This document shows positions 1 to 13,377 of a stretch of DNA of 64,000 nt, one piece after another. This DNA is from Artocarpus heterophyllus. Lineage: Eukaryota > Streptophyta > Magnoliopsida > Rosales > Moraceae. The stretch covers positions 11,786,091 to 11,850,090 of the forward strand of contig CM046340.1 of NCBI GenBank assembly GCA_025403435.1, read 5' to 3'. Made by a program: the position numbers and the translations under genes. The notes below the pieces were generated by a model, which saw only the letters and a program-made list of their open reading frames with translations, had not been told where the DNA came from and did no database searches. The first letter of the stretch is position 1; each line of letters opens with the position of its first letter.

Positions 1-1
1 A

Positions 2-2503
2 TCACACGGAGGGGCAAGATATTTTTTGACCTTGATCGATGATTATTCAAGAAGATTATGGGTCTACATTTTGAAGAATAAAAATGAAGTGTTTGAGACC
101 TTTAAGAAGTGGAAGGCTCTAGTTGAGACTCAAACTGAGAAGAAAGTTAAGAGATTAAGAACTGATAATGGGCTTGAATTTTGTAGTGATTTGTTTAATC
201 ATTACTGTAGAGAATGTGGGATCTCAAGACACTTGACTATGAGAAAGACTCCTCAACAAAATGGTCTTGCATAACGAATGAACAAAACCATTCTGGAGAG
301 GGTTAGGTGCATGCTGTCAATTGCAGGAATGCCAAAGATTTTCTGGGCAGAAGCAGTTGTTACAGCTGCTTTTCTTATAAACAGGTGTCCCTCGTCAGCA
401 ATTGGGTTCAAAACACCAATGGAAATGTGGTCTGGTTATCCTGCGAAATATGAAAGTTTGAGGACTTTTGGGTGTATAGCCTATGCACATGTAGACCAAG
501 GGAAACTTGAACCGAGAGCCAAGAAATGTGTCTTTCTTGGCTATCCTGAGGGGGTTAAAGGGTACAAGTTATGGTGTGTAGAGGCAGGGTATCCCAAGAC
601 ATTGATAAGCAGAGATGTAGTATTCAAAGAAGACTTATTCTACAAAGACATAAAAGAGTCCCAAACATCAGAAATTAGTAATTCACCAGAAAGCTATAGT
701 CTAGATCTTGAGGTGGAGCAAGAACAGCCTAAAGATCAAATTGACAGCATTATAAGTAAACATCAAGATACTGATGAACAACATTCGAATACACACTCAA
801 CACAACAAGATTCAAGTGGCTACAATTTAGTGAGGGATAGACAGAAGAGGAACATTCGACCACCAGAGAGATATGGTTTTGCTGAGATGATTTCTTATGC
901 CCTTGCAACAGCAGCTGAGGTGAGTCAATTGGAGCCATTGACCTACACACAGGCAGTCTCATGTAAGGAAGCTAAGAAATGGATAGAGGCTATGGAAGAA
1001 GAATATCAGTCCCTACAAAAAAACAAAACCTGGGAGTTAATCACCAAGCCAAAAGGGCAAAAATTGGTTGGGTGTAAGTGGATATACAAACTGAAGGAAG
1101 GAATTCCAGGAGTTCAGTTGCCAAGATTCAAAGCCAGATTAGTGGCTAAAGGATACACTCAGAGGGAGGGTATTGATTACACAGAAGTTTTCTCACCTGT
1201 AGTAAAATACACCTCCATCAGATTGTTATTGGCTATAGTGGCGAGTCAGAATCTTGAAGTAGAGCAGTTGGATGTTAAAACTGCTTTCCTCCATGGTGAG
1301 TTAGAAGAAAGAATATTCATGAAGCAACCAGAGGGTTTTGAAGTTAAAGGGCAGGAAGATAAGGTGTGTCTCCTCAAGAAATCATTGTATGGGTTGAAAC
1401 AATCACCCAGACAATGGTATAAAAGATTTGACATCTTTATGGACAAGGTAGGATTCACAAGAAGTCTTTATGATAGCTGTGTGTACTTCAAGGTTTCCAA
1501 ATCAGGTTATTTCATCTACTTGTTACTTTATGTAGATGATATACTTATTGCTTCATTAAATAAGAATGAAATTGACGAGGTTAAACAACAATTACATGAA
1601 GAATTTGAAATGAAAGATTTGGGGCCAACTAAACAAGTACTAGGAGTGGAAATAGAGAGGAATAGGGCTGTTGGAACTCTGTTCATATCTCAAAGAAAAT
1701 ATTTGAAGAAGGTACTTGAAAAGTTTAAAATGGACAAAGCCAAAGTAGTTTCTACTCCCTTGGCCCAACATTTTAAATTGTCAGTGAGTCAGTCTCCAAA
1801 GGATGACCATGAATCAGCACAAATGGCAGGGATTCCATATTCCAATGTTGTGGGGAGTATCATGTATTCCATGGTCTGTACTAGACCTGATCTTGCTCAT
1901 GTAGTTAGTGTAGTAAGTAGGTTCATGTCTAAACCAGGCAGGGAACATTGGAGAGGAGTTAAATGGATATTAAGATATCTTCAAGGAACAGTAGGTGTTG
2001 GATTACTGTATGGAAGTCTTAACAGGTCAGGAAATGGACTTGAGGGATTTGTGGATTCAGATTATGCTGGTGATATTGACAGCAGGAAATCTATCACAGG
2101 ATATATTTTTCAATTTAATGAAAATACCGTAAGTTGGAAGGCCAATTTGTAGACAGTGGTTGCTCTCTCTTCCACAAAAGCAGAATATATTGCAATGACT
2201 GAAGCAGTGAAGGAGGCCCTGTGGCTTAAGGGCCTTGTATCTGAGTTGGGCTTCGAGCAGGAAACTGTGAAGATAAGCTGTGATAATCAAAGTGCCATAC
2301 ATTTGAGTAAGAACCAAATGTATCATGAACGAACCAAGCATATAGATGTAAGATTGCACTTTATCAGAGATGTTGTTACTGGCAATCAAGTCAAGATTCA
2401 TAAGGTTTCCACAGAGGAAAATCCAGCAGATATGCTTACTAAAGCACTACCAACAAACAAGTTCAAGCATTGCTTGGACTTGTTACAGGTTATTGGGAAC
2501 TAG
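2..2503 (+). pseudogene. Copia pol (integrase C-part, reverse transcriptase, RNase H), broken by two stops
   Basis: One reading frame runs from base 2 to the stop at 2501-2503, interrupted only by TAA at 272-274 and TAG at 2150-2152, with no frameshift. Integrase is recognised by IDDYSR and RTDNG (the second catalytic Asp), followed by PQQNGLA. The first stop falls where the family has the catalytic Glu before RMNKT. Reverse transcriptase follows, with WIYKLK, DVKTAFLHGEL and the YVDD active site at 1529-1540. RNase H has FVDSDYAGD, then ALSSTKAEY just after the second stop, and ends near ADMLTKALP. Nonsense without indels suggests a fairly recent insertion. The polyprotein would have begun upstream of the window. 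Confidence 0.93.
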
Positions 2504-2575
2504 AAGAAGCCCGTGTGGCTAATATGGAAATCGAGCAACTGGAGAGCCAACAAGTTACTGCCAAAGGTGGAGATT

Positions 2576-3087
2576 TGTTAGTAAATTGGCAAATAACTTT
2601 GGAGTTGTTTGTTCTCTTGATTCTGTATAAAGACGTGTAAGTGTGTGATTGGTTAAGAACTTACACTGTTAGTATTTGAGTGACATGTAAACACCTGATT
2701 GGTTATTATTTTGTAAGAGACCAAGTGTATAAGGTTGGTCATATTGGGAAATAGAGGCGGTGAGAGATATCAGAAAAAAAAAAAAAAGTTTTCCTTCCTT
2801 CTCTGTTCTATATAACCAAAGGGGCTGGTGTAATAAAGTAGATTTTTCTTCTTCGTCTGATACAGAGCATAAGTGTTGTAATTCCTCCGTTAGTGGGGCT
2901 TAATGATAGTTGTGATGAGTATTTCCAAGAGGACGTAGATCAACATTGATCGAACCTCTATAATCTCTTGTTCTTCTCGCTTCTTCTTTTTTCCCTTTCT
3001 CGGTGTGTATGTGTGAGAGTGTATTTCTTTAAGAAGTCTTGAAGTGTTGCTAGAGAATCTTGGCTGAGGCAAGCCGTCAAGTTTACA
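2576..3087 (+). repeat. Copia 3' LTR
   Basis: The LTR starts with TGTTAG directly after the purine-rich CCAAAGGTGGAGATT. A TATA-like TGTATAAAG lies near 2625, and AATAAA near 2832 is followed by a T/C-rich stretch, giving a promoter and polyadenylation signal in the expected order. The right boundary is inferred from a terminal CA at 3086-3087. A purine/poly-A tract at about 2773-2788 is part of the LTR. Confidence 0.7.
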
Positions 3088-3227
3088 GATACCAATGAGA
3101 TTAAATATATGAGCCACAACCAAAAACATTAAGAAAAGAAACTTTCAACTCATTCATATCATATATTTATGTTAAATTATGAAAAGTAAAGCAATTTAAG
3201 ATTTAACAAAGGATCTAATAATTTATA

Positions 3228-3394
3228 ACTTGTTTGACAAAATTAGTTTTAAGTAAAACTTTTAGTTGATAGTAGATATAGTATAAAACTCTTACATGCT
3301 ATATTGTAAAATAAATATATGTTACAATGTATAGTTTTCATGCGTCATAATATATTTATTCAATTAGTTCAAAACTAATACTCCAAACACATAG
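3228..3394. repeat. MITE-like element, copy 1 of a dispersed family
   Basis: The ends are imperfect inverted repeats: TGTTTGACAAAATTAGTTTT on the left resembles the reverse complement of the right end around 3365-3390. The interior carries the family signature ATAGTATAAAACTCTTACATG and then TATTGTAAAAT. Related sequence occurs at about 7371, 10195, 26918, 28085, 43670 and 57530. It has no coding capacity. Confidence 0.55.
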
Positions 3395-3971
3395 TTAGAA
3401 CTATGTTGTTTATCAATGAGATATTATTTCATACTTTACTGTAGATGATTTGAGTTGACATTGTGATCTTGATATTAATATTAATACTAATGAGATTAAA
3501 ACAATGTGACCCACAACCAAAAACATTTTTTGAGGGTTATACTAATAAATTGCTTATGGCCGTGGATTAACGTTAGATGAGAGTTGCATGTACATGAATT
3601 TCACGTGGATCTCACTAGCTAGGTCCCACAAGATAACAAACTTGAATTATTAATCATGATCACAGTTGTTCTCTTCTGTTTTGTTTTGTTTTGTTTGTTT
3701 GTTTGTTTTTCAATTAATTGCACTTGGAGGGGCCAAATAGGAAAGGCAAGGCATACTTGGTGGACTGGCGTATTTGGTTATTATAAAGGCTAGTCAGATC
3801 CATCTTTGACTGTGGTCAATTTTGAAATATGCGTTACTCACAATGACTAATAAAGACTTTATCATAAAAGCAGTAGAAAATAGCAAAGTCCTTTATTAGC
3901 TAGCCAGTGGTAGTGGTATCATTACAAAATATATCTGGATGCAGAAATTGACCACTCACAAAGTGAGACTC

Positions 3972-4008
<37 letters not shown>

Positions 4009-5812
4009 AGGGTTTCATTGTTTCAAAGCCGTAAACACTGAGGCAGTTGATGAATATATGACAGGTTAAAAGGCAAGAAGAAGTAGAAAATTTCAGGTCT
4101 TAAACGGGCAGATAAATTCATTGAGTGGACTGGCCAATTGAAATTATAATTGAGGGGCCCCTCTCTTTGTAAATTGATATGGCTTGGGATTTGGAAATAG
4201 AAACTCCCTGCAGTAAAAATAAGAAAAATCTTTAATTTTGCGCAATAGTTGACTAGTGTCCTTTAAGTCGTGGGGAATACCCTAATAGTACCAATGTATT
4301 TAGTCAAAATATCATGTTTGTCCTTCTTTTTTTTTAAATGTGTAAAAATTAATTATGCTTTTGAAAACAGTCTTTAAAGTATCCCCTTGACTGCTTAAAT
4401 GTTTTATAATACAAAAAAATTACACTTACTAATATATAACACTAACGCCGCAGTAGATTCCGTGTCCATAAAATATTATTACTCTTCTTAACAATGCAGT
4501 GAATTTCATGTCTAAGAAGTATCTTTACTCTTCTTAACAACCTAGTGGATTCTTTGTCTACAAAATAATGCTATCATCTATCAATAATATTGTGTCTTAG
4601 AATTGATATCACCTATTAGTTAACAAAACCACAACAATGTAAGTTCACTGATCACCCAAAATTAAAGTAAATCCATAAAACAGTCAATAGTAATAATAGA
4701 ATTTAGTTTTTATCACGAAGTAATATAAGAATTTCAATTCTTTGGTGGCTAAAGTTCAATGTATTCTACATATATTTGTATCTTTATTTAGTGATCCACA
4801 TTGCTATGATTTAGATGAGATTACACTATTTTGAAAATAGATAATATAACAATTCTGTCAAAACAACGCATCCAACTTTATTTATGAATTGTGAACAAAA
4901 TGTAAACACTTCATATCCATAACTAAAGGACTTAAATGAACCTTAGCATGTTTCACTATAGATATTTGAGAACAATTATTGCGTATGCTATCAATGAAAT
5001 TCAATATTTTATTTCTCATAATCATAAAAAGTCACATAAACCGTGCGTGTATGTTGGGGGGATAAGGGACTGAGGGAATTAGGGAGCTGCCTTTTCCTTA
5101 CGAGAATGAGAATTTTTTGAGAACTGTGTTAAGAGTGTTCTTTAAACTTTTTGCCTTGGAAGTTGTACAAAAGCATTTGGAAACAATAACAAACAGGACC
5201 TAGAATTTCTCAAGTTTTGAAAAATTATTTTTATGTTTTAAATAATATTTATTACAAATGTTTTTAAAAATATTATTAATAAAGAAATTTTATTATTTTA
5301 AAAATTTAAGTGGTCAAGAGGATAGCTTAAACTGTTTCAAAAACTACAAGGGATATTTTAGAGATTTACATAATAAGAGGACAATAAGAGAGCTAAATGT
5401 GATACATCGACTAAATGCAATAGATATTTTGGTAAAGTAATATATAGAGAATGATTTTATGCAAGGTGTGGTATAAACAATGAGAATTCTACAATAAGGT
5501 AGAAAAACAAAAAAAGAAAAAAACAACCGTAGGACTTCGTTTTAAATCGTCAGTTTGTATAATAATTTATTAAGTCTGTGTACTATTTTATTTAATTTAA
5601 TCTAACATCCAGAAACATTAGGAAATATTTGCCATATAAATATTTGTGCTTTTTAGAGTAATTAGAATTTTATAGCTAGTAACTTTCTTTCAACCAACAA
5701 TTGGATCCTCGTACTTAAAAATAAATGATGCTTACTGCTAAAATATTGTTGACGAAGGAGTAATGTTACTGAGACACCATATCCGATATAAATAGGGTTT
5801 ATCAACGGCAAA
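3395..5812. other. AT-rich intergenic DNA, no gene seen
   Basis: No reading frame here resembles a protein. A compound microsatellite, (AT)n then (AG)n, lies at about 3972-4007. The phrase AATGAGATTAAA plus ACCCACAACCAAAAACATT at 3488-3526 closely matches 3093-3130, a short dispersed duplication about 395 bp apart that flanks the MITE copy at 3228. Small open frames near 5258-5526 are AT-rich and without similarity. Confidence 0.6.
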
Positions 5813-5988
5813 GTTAGAAGTTTCTATGCTTAATTAGCATCATTCGAAACATAAAAGAGACAAGTAAAGTCATAGTAATTATTATTTTTTGTTATTCAAT
5901 GTTAGAAGTTTCTATGCTTAATTAGCATCATTCGAAACATAAAAGAGATAAGTAAAGTCATAGTAATTATATTTTTTTATTATTCAAT
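5813..5988. repeat. Tandem duplication, 88-bp unit, 2 copies
   Basis: Two adjacent units (5813-5900 and 5901-5988) both begin GTTAGAAGTTTCTATGCTTA and end in an ATTCAATG-type sequence. They differ by only a few substitutions and small A/T indels, so the duplication is recent. Confidence 0.9.
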
Positions 5989-6157
5989 GTCGGCATAATC
6001 ATAAATTTTTTATTGTGGGGTAGAGTCATAAAATTCTTATTACAGCGGGAGAACAATTATTCTTTTCTTTCTTAAAAAACATTAAATTTCAGTGGAGTTT
6101 AGTGATTCATTGATGTAGAAATGGAGTTGCTATGGGGGGTCTCACAAACCGATTAAC

Positions 6158-6196
<39 letters not shown>
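6158..6196. repeat. (ATT)n trinucleotide microsatellite
   Basis: About 13 consecutive ATT units are visible in the sequence. Confidence 0.95.
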
Positions 6197-6979
6197 GCTA
6201 ATGGGAATGATACTGCTTATTTGGTGACTGGTTCACAATTCGATGCTTTGGTCAAAATGGAATGCCATATGGCTAATCATGGAGAATTAAAGCTAAATCT
6301 TGAAGAAATCGTTCACTATGTTGATTTTCTTTTTCCCTAATATAGACTTAGGTATGCCTTTTCCTAGGGGAAAGAACTAATTCAATAATGTGTAGAATGG
6401 ACTCGAATCCTTGAATATCCATATGATATCATAGCAGCAGTGATGTCATTTTTTCTTGCAAATTACAATGCAAAAATCAATTTTATGTGAGTTTACTTAT
6501 CCATCCGCAATAAAAATCTTAACATTAATGTCATATATAACCAAAAAAAGAAAAATATTTAAAGGTATCATCAATGTTAAGCACTATCACTAATAAAAGG
6601 TAAGACCTATAAACAAGAGTCACCTTCTAGTAGTGAACGGTGTTTAAAAACAACAATACTTTATAGCAATGCTAATAAAAAAAATCTAATATATTAGTTT
6701 ATTTTTCTTTTAAAATTTTGAATTAATTTTAAAATGTAAAACTTGAGATATACGTAAAATTTGATAGTAAATATAGCATATATCAAATTCAATATGCAAA
6801 ATAATACCTTTGAGCAAAAGAATACAAAATAATATTAAATTAGAGAGTAATTTTTCTATTTGAATACTAAAATTTAAATTCACACATTAATTTAGCACTA
6901 TATTTGAAAATGTCATAGACTCTTAGCCATGAACATAGTTATTTTACTTATAGAAGATCAAAAGCTAAAAATCAATGTT

Positions 6980-7313
6980 CCATCTTAGTTTCTCAAATTG
7001 AGCTTAATTTGGGTTTTCCTTAAAACCAAAATGATGTCAAAATAAATCAAAGGTGGGAAAAGGGATCAAGTGTAGAAACGCACAAATTAAAGTGGAGTCC
7101 AATCGGGGCCCTCATTTTTGTTTTCATATGACCACAAAAAGAGAAACCATCTTAGTTTCTCAAATTGAGCTTAATTTGGGTTTTCCTAAAACCAAAATGA
7201 TGTCCAAATAAATCAAAGGTGGGAAAAGGGATCTAGTGTAGAAACGCACATACTAAAGTGGAGTCCAGTCGGGGCCCTTATTTTTGTTTTCATATGACCA
7301 CAAAAAAAGAAAA
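6980..7313. repeat. Tandem duplication, 167-bp unit, 2 copies
   Basis: Units 6980-7146 and 7147-7313 both start CCATCTTAGTTTCTCAAATT and include GGTGGGAAAAGGGAT and GGGGCCC. They are about 95% identical. An AAAGA microsatellite and a truncated third start (ACCATCTGG) follow. Confidence 0.9.
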
Positions 7314-7370
7314 AAAGAAAAGAAAAGAAAAGAAAAGAGAGAGACCATCTGGATCTTTATTTCATATTTT

Positions 7371-7525
7371 AACATATTTTTCATTTGATACATCAATTTG
7401 AATTCTATAGTTGAACCATTCATAATATAAACCTTTTAGTAGTTACAATGTAAAGCAAAAAGTAATTAAAGTGTAAAACTCTCACATTCTAAAGTGTTTG
7501 AATAAAAAAATAATTCAAAACACTT
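7371..7525. repeat. MITE-like element, degraded copy of the dispersed family
   Basis: It contains the family signature GTGTAAAACTCTCACATTCT and an earlier TTACAATGTAAAGC, and ends in CACTTGTCCCAAACAC. The termini are only partly recognisable. Confidence 0.4.
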
Positions 7526-8145
7526 GTCCCAAACACAAAGGTGGAAATGGAATATCATGTAAATGTCCTTTTTTTTGTGCCGAAGGGGGAGGGTAACACA
7601 AATAGTTTTATGAAAAAAGTACATATTTCTTTGGTTTAATTTCTTTTTCTAGAGAAAAAAAAGTACTTATACAAAGTGTCCATTTTGAGTCTAAAATTGT
7701 CTACTTTCCTACAATATTATAATATTATCTTTTTATAGAATCTTAATAATTTAGATTGCTCATTATATCTTAGTGTTTAATTTTGGGCGCCTTCCTATGG
7801 TTTGACCATTTTGCTTTATTTCCTTAATTGAGATGCTATTATTTACAAGTTGACTTCATGCTTTTGTGAATATCAGAAATATGTAAGTTTGCTGGATCAT
7901 TTATTTCTACAATAAATCATGAAACAAGGTGATTTTTTTTCCTTAAATGCTCTCATTTACTCACATTGCAGATCAAAGATTTGTGCTAATAACTATCTGG
8001 GTTTACTAAATTACAAACGTTCATACATATAGAATTCACAAAACTGAATTGAGTAATTTACCATGTCCTTATTAACTCATCTTCTCGTCTTCCTTGTTAT
8101 GTTAATTTTTTTTTTTAGACATGCTTATATATGTGTATATATATA
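7526..8145. other. AT-rich intergenic DNA, nothing recognised
   Basis: No coding, RNA or repeat structure stands out beyond A/T runs. Confidence 0.5.
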
Positions 8146-8445
8146 TTTATATATTTAAGGGCAAGAACCATGAGGACAGTAAGTTATAATTTCATTACAT
8201 TATCATGAGTATATATTTTTGAGAGCAAGAACCACACCTGTCATTGGCATAAAGATGACACATTTAATTACCAATTTAGTGAGAGACATTTGTAAATGTA
8301 TACATACATATATATATATATACACATTTATATATTTAAAAGTAAGACACGTCATTATGATAAAGAAAATAAATTATAGTTTCATTACATTATCATCGGC
8401 ATATATTTAAGAGTAAAAACCGCACTTATTATTAGCATAATAATG
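8146..8445. repeat. Local imperfect duplication, about 185 bp apart
   Basis: The phrases TTTATATATTTAAG/AAG, GTTATAATTTCATTACATT, ATCATGAGTATAT and AGCAAGAACC near 8146-8250 recur in the same order at about 8328-8440. The second copy has diverged moderately. TA-dinucleotide runs flank both copies. Confidence 0.7.
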
Positions 8446-11400
8446 TCCTCTTTTGCATAATGAAGGGATCATTACAATAAATAAGTATGCTAACTAAAAA
8501 CAAGAAATTTTAACAGTTATCGTGACTTACATCTTCATGTTTCGTTCTACTTGTAGTTGGCGTTTTGGATCTAATAATGAAGTTTTTTCTTTTGTTGGAA
8601 AGTCATGAAGCATTTTCTAATTATTGTTCCATTCCTTTCTTTTTTTACTCTATGCATTAAAATTATGCATTTTTTACTTAATTACATAATGATCGTTTTT
8701 AGCATTTTTCACTTTCCAAAAAATGTTAATTTATCCCAAATTAATTGCATAGGTTTTTCTTTTCTATTAAAACTCTAATTAGTACAATTATTTTTTATTA
8801 TTAATTATCCCGATTTTTTTTATTATTTACGTTTCAAAAAGGAAACAATAGAGGTTAATTCTTCACATATAACATATTAGACAATTTTATAATTCAAATG
8901 ATTTATGAACAATTTTAGATTCAAAGTCTTCTAATTAGACACTTATATAAATCACCAAGAAAAAAAGAAAAAAAAAATTGGATTTTTTCCCATAAAAACT
9001 AACGTATATATTTCTTCATTTTTTTTCCTGGAAAAAGTTTGAATTGTTTCTTTCTTTTCATCAAAGTTACAGCAAATGCAAATTCACTCAACAAGTTTGG
9101 AAAGACAGTAGCAGGAAAAAAAAAATTTTGAAGAGAGAGAGAGTAGACAAAAATGAAGAATGGGATCACAGGCAGCGAAGCAACAGACTTATTTTAACTC
9201 TTTACATTGTTAAGAAAAATGAATCTGTCTTGGAGTTTAGTGGATCCATTATTAATCATCAGTATGCCTCAATTATTTATTTACTGATTTATTTTTTAGT
9301 TGTAATTTGCATTTACTTTTAGTTTGTTTTTAAGTCTTTCTTTAAATGCTTTAAGTTAGAACTATAATAACTTCTTTTTGAAATGCTTCCATGAATCATG
9401 ATGGACTTTTCCATTTTTGCAAGAGCAATCGTAATAGCCCTACCAACTTCTTTGAATATACCTCCTAGCCAAAAAAAAAAAAAATGAATAAAATAAATTC
9501 AAATAACATCATCAATATTGTTGATATTCCAACTTTTAGAATACCAACAAAGGGCAAAAAAGGCAAGTAATTCAGAGAAACATGTCTCATAGTTTCTCTT
9601 AATTCTTATCCAATATTTCAACGAGACAAAATATCAATCTACATAAATTTATTGGGTTTTTGCAAGGGCATTTAGTATGCACTAATAAATAGGAATCATA
9701 TTCTTAAAAAATGACAGCAGATAATATAATTTCTTGAAAATCTACGCTTTCACTTTTAGTTGTACATAAAAATATTCTCTTAGATTTTCAAGAATAATAT
9801 ATAGTTATGTTTAGTTGTGCATGGTAATCGATTATAGTTGAAAAGAATAAACTGTTGTGTTATTTTCTTGAAAAATGTTTCTATTATCATTTATACATTA
9901 ATAAAATAATATTTATATTTTTAAAAAGGGTGATTACACTTATAGCATTATCATTATTATTACAAAGAATTTAAAAATAATTTAAAAACATAATAGTATT
10001 TTCTAATAATCATTAATATCAATGTGAATATTATTATTAATTTTAATGTTATAATAATATTATTATTATTTAATTATCATCTATTATTATTATTATTCCT
10101 TAGGTGTATTGTCATAAATTTGCTATATTAATTGTGACATATCAATTATAATATAAAATATTACTTTATTTTCCTCAATTTTTGGATGTTCAGGTGACCA
10201 AAACTTTTAATTATTATAGTATAAAGCTCTCACATAGTATAGTATAAAGAAAAAATGAGCTACAATGTAAAACTCTCATACGTTATAATAGTTTTAATCA
10301 AAATTGGTTCAAGAAAATAAATCATAGAAATTTTTTTTGACGTATTAAATAATTTCAAGAACGCAAGACATCTTAAAAAATGAGTAGTTAATTACCTAAC
10401 CTAATATTTTTGGGTGGTTTTTGTTTCCTTTAATCTAATTGATTCCGTGTTCTCTAATTAGACTCTTCCACTTGTGATCACCAAACTAGATACGACAGGA
10501 CAATAAGAGTGTGTGTGTGTGTGTATATATACGTATATGTATATATGTATATGACAACTTCATAGACTCATACAATAGTAATTTGAAAATGGGAAGCAAC
10601 ATTGCTGAAGTAGTAGTATTTCACTCGGATTCTCTTATTGCTGAACAACGAACGATCTCCATGCTTCGAGGCTCCTCACGGAACGTTGGCAGCATATACA
10701 GACACACACACACACACACACATATCCTTTTCGTTATAAATACGTTGGTACTATTTATATTGGTTTCATGCCCGTTAACCTAAATGTTATGTACTCTACA
10801 CAGGGTCGTCTTAAATTAATAATGTTGGTATTAAATTGGAAAGGTACAAAGCTGGGTTTCTCCCTGGCTTCTCTCTCAGTGGGATTGGAACAGTGCCAGT
10901 ATACTATTTTCTGATTAATTCCGTAGGGAACCCTACAAACAATAAATGAATGGCGGAATAAAATGAGAAAGATCAAAGGATGTAGAATAATCCAGCTGGG
11001 GGGTATTGCTTTTGATGAGTTTCCCACATGAGGGCTTGACCAATCATTATTATGAAGAGGGCTCCACTTAAACCAATCATTTTTTTCCCTTCAATCTCTT
11101 TGCACCTCATTGTGTTTGCCCTAGGATTTTCACCATTGTACCTTGTCAATTAGCCAAAGTTTCTAGGGTTCTTTTAGCTCATTAATCATTATATATACAT
11201 GTAGTTTGTTCATTTTTTTTTGGCTAATCATGGAAAATCCTTTATTTTATTTTATTTTTCAAAAATATTCAAGTATATAGCCTCTATGATTTTGTCTGCT
11301 GACTTCACTTCCCATTAATAAAAGGAAAAAAATAATGACGAAGGAAAAGCTAAAAGTTGTATGATTTTCCACTCGCTCTTATTTACGCACATGATTTTCT

Positions 11401-13377
11401 TTTTAAATGAAGTCCAATAGCTGGCAAATAGAAGAAAACAACTTGGAAATTTAGGTGAAGTTCAATCCTGGCCAATTAGATTTTCATTTATTTATGTTAA
11501 AATTTCATACTTTTTTAAAATTGAACTGTCGAGAAATAAACCTCATTATAGATTAATCACTCATGTAGAATAACAATATAAATGCAGAAAATTAAATGAA
11601 CAAGGAGATTTAGAATAGTTCACCCTCTATTTAAGAACTACATCTATTATGGGGGTGGGAGGAATTTTTTACTATTGAGAGAGAGACTACATACACCGAT
11701 ATGCTTAGTGTGAGACAGTCTAACTTTTGGGTTTTTAATTTCCTATTTATGGTATACAATTCATTATGAGATAAATAAAACAAAATCCAAGAGTGTGCTT
11801 GTTTTCCAACTCGAATATGCGATTTATCAATCTTCATAATTTGGCAGTCTTGATCTTTTGAATTCCAAATAACATTTGTATCCTTCTTTGAATTCTCTAT
11901 AAACTCAACTCTTTACGCATCAATTGGAGTGTCGAAGCATGCACAACAATTTAATGTGATCTGACAATTAAAATTGTGTCCTACTATTCAATAGAAGCAT
12001 TGTTGCATGATTTTCTTCCCAACCACACATGTTTTCTTTAAATGGTTCTTTTGAAAAAAGTTGAGTTGAAAGCATTTTTTCTTTTGCAGTTATATATCAT
12101 ATCTTTACAATCCAACACCAGAAAGTTTTCTCAAAAATGATTTGCACGTTGAACACTATAGTGTTGTAACTTATAGTTAATAGGAAAAGTAATAAACACC
12201 CTCCCCCCCACACACACGCACGCCCTTTTTTAGTTGTTGTTGTTGCTTCTTTTTTTTTTTTTTCAAGAAATGTGGATGAGCCTTTTGAAACTCAAGACCA
12301 ATCGTCAATGGCCATTTAAGCTAAACTTTGGCCTTAGTAATTAAGTAATTAGACATGACTGCTTTATCTATCATTTTCCCATAATTTGACCAACTCAATC
12401 TAGCCTTATTGAATTACAACATCACGCATGGTTAGCTTAACCCCACATCACATAAAGTGACATAGTTTTATTGTTATCTCAAAAGAGAAAATATTGCAAT
12501 TTGCAAATCACCGAAAGGGATTTTACAATTATTAGTCAACCTCAAATCTCAATACCCCCGTGAGAATATTCGTCACTAGATAATTGTTCTCAACTAGATA
12601 CCCAAACTCCAAACCAAAAACATTCTATAAGGAGCTTTCACTAGTCCCTCAAAACGGGCCCATTGCATGGTGGATTATTTTCCTTTCAAAATAATGATAG
12701 ACACCACCTCAACATTTCTGGTCGTATCGTTTACCAGATAAAAAGGAATCATTATTATTATTATTGTTATGTTTTTTTTCTTCCTTTCTTTCTTTTTGGT
12801 TATGGGTGATTCCCTATCAATATGTTATGAATTATAACCAAACAAAAACTGTTTAATCAAATATTTATCATATGCATGGCGCTGACAAGCTTCCCCACTT
12901 GCAAGCCATGTGTTAAAAAGTTAGAGAAAAAAAAAAACAGACATGACCTCAAAATTTATTGTCTCAATTTTTGGCTTCTTTTATAATTGTCACGGGATTC
13001 ACAAACTTGTTGTGGATCCAACTAAAAGAGGTGGCCCAACGATTGTGCTCCCTTTGCAAATAATCCACACACTAAGCTTTCCTTCCTTTTTTTTTTTATG
13101 CAAAGAACACAAAGGGGTCCCCTAAACAATTACTGTCAACTCCAACTTAAAGGAGGGAGGGGGAAATGGAGTTAGCTTTAGGTCAATATCCGAACTTGGT
13201 AGCAAACCCCGAAAGTTGGCCCGACACCCCGGCAACCCTATCGTGCGACGATGGGGACGCGCTGGCACATGGTTGGGCGGTTCGTATTTTGTGGTTGCGT
13301 TAGGGGACTTAATGGTCTAAAGTAGGGCTGTCATAACTCATTTGTGACTTGGAATTGGAGTATGAGCTTTCAAAAGC
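8446..13377. other. AT-rich intergenic DNA with microsatellites, no gene seen
   Basis: No open frame here shows a domain or a splice-compatible coding structure. Visible items are (GT)n(AT)n at 10509-10553, (CA)n at 10701-10721, MITE-family sequence at 10195-10320, (TTA)n-type runs near 10050-10100 and 12748-12765, and a C-run near 12203. The short frames around 10511-10783 run through the GT and CA repeats and are not credible proteins. A locally GC-rich patch, 13195-13320, contrasts with its surroundings. Confidence 0.5.
10195..10320. repeat. MITE-like element, copy of the dispersed family
   Basis: It contains TAGTATAAAGCTCTCACATA, TAGTATAAAG and TACAATGTAAAACTCTCATAC, the signature shared with the copies at 3228, 26918 and 43670. 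The ends are poorly preserved. Confidence 0.45.

Larger units (their letters stand above)
1..3087 (+). mobile_element. Ty1/Copia LTR retrotransposon, 3' half
   Basis: The window opens inside the integrase of a Copia-type element and runs through reverse transcriptase and RNase H, then a polypurine-like tract (2561-2575) and a 3' LTR beginning TGTTAG at 2576. Integrase before reverse transcriptase is the Copia order; Gypsy elements have the reverse. The 5' LTR, primer binding site, gag, protease and the start of integrase lie upstream of the window, so target-site duplication and LTR-LTR identity cannot be judged. The right end is placed at a CA near 3087 and could be off by a few tens of bases. 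Two in-frame nonsense codons in pol make this copy non-autonomous. Confidence 0.93.
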
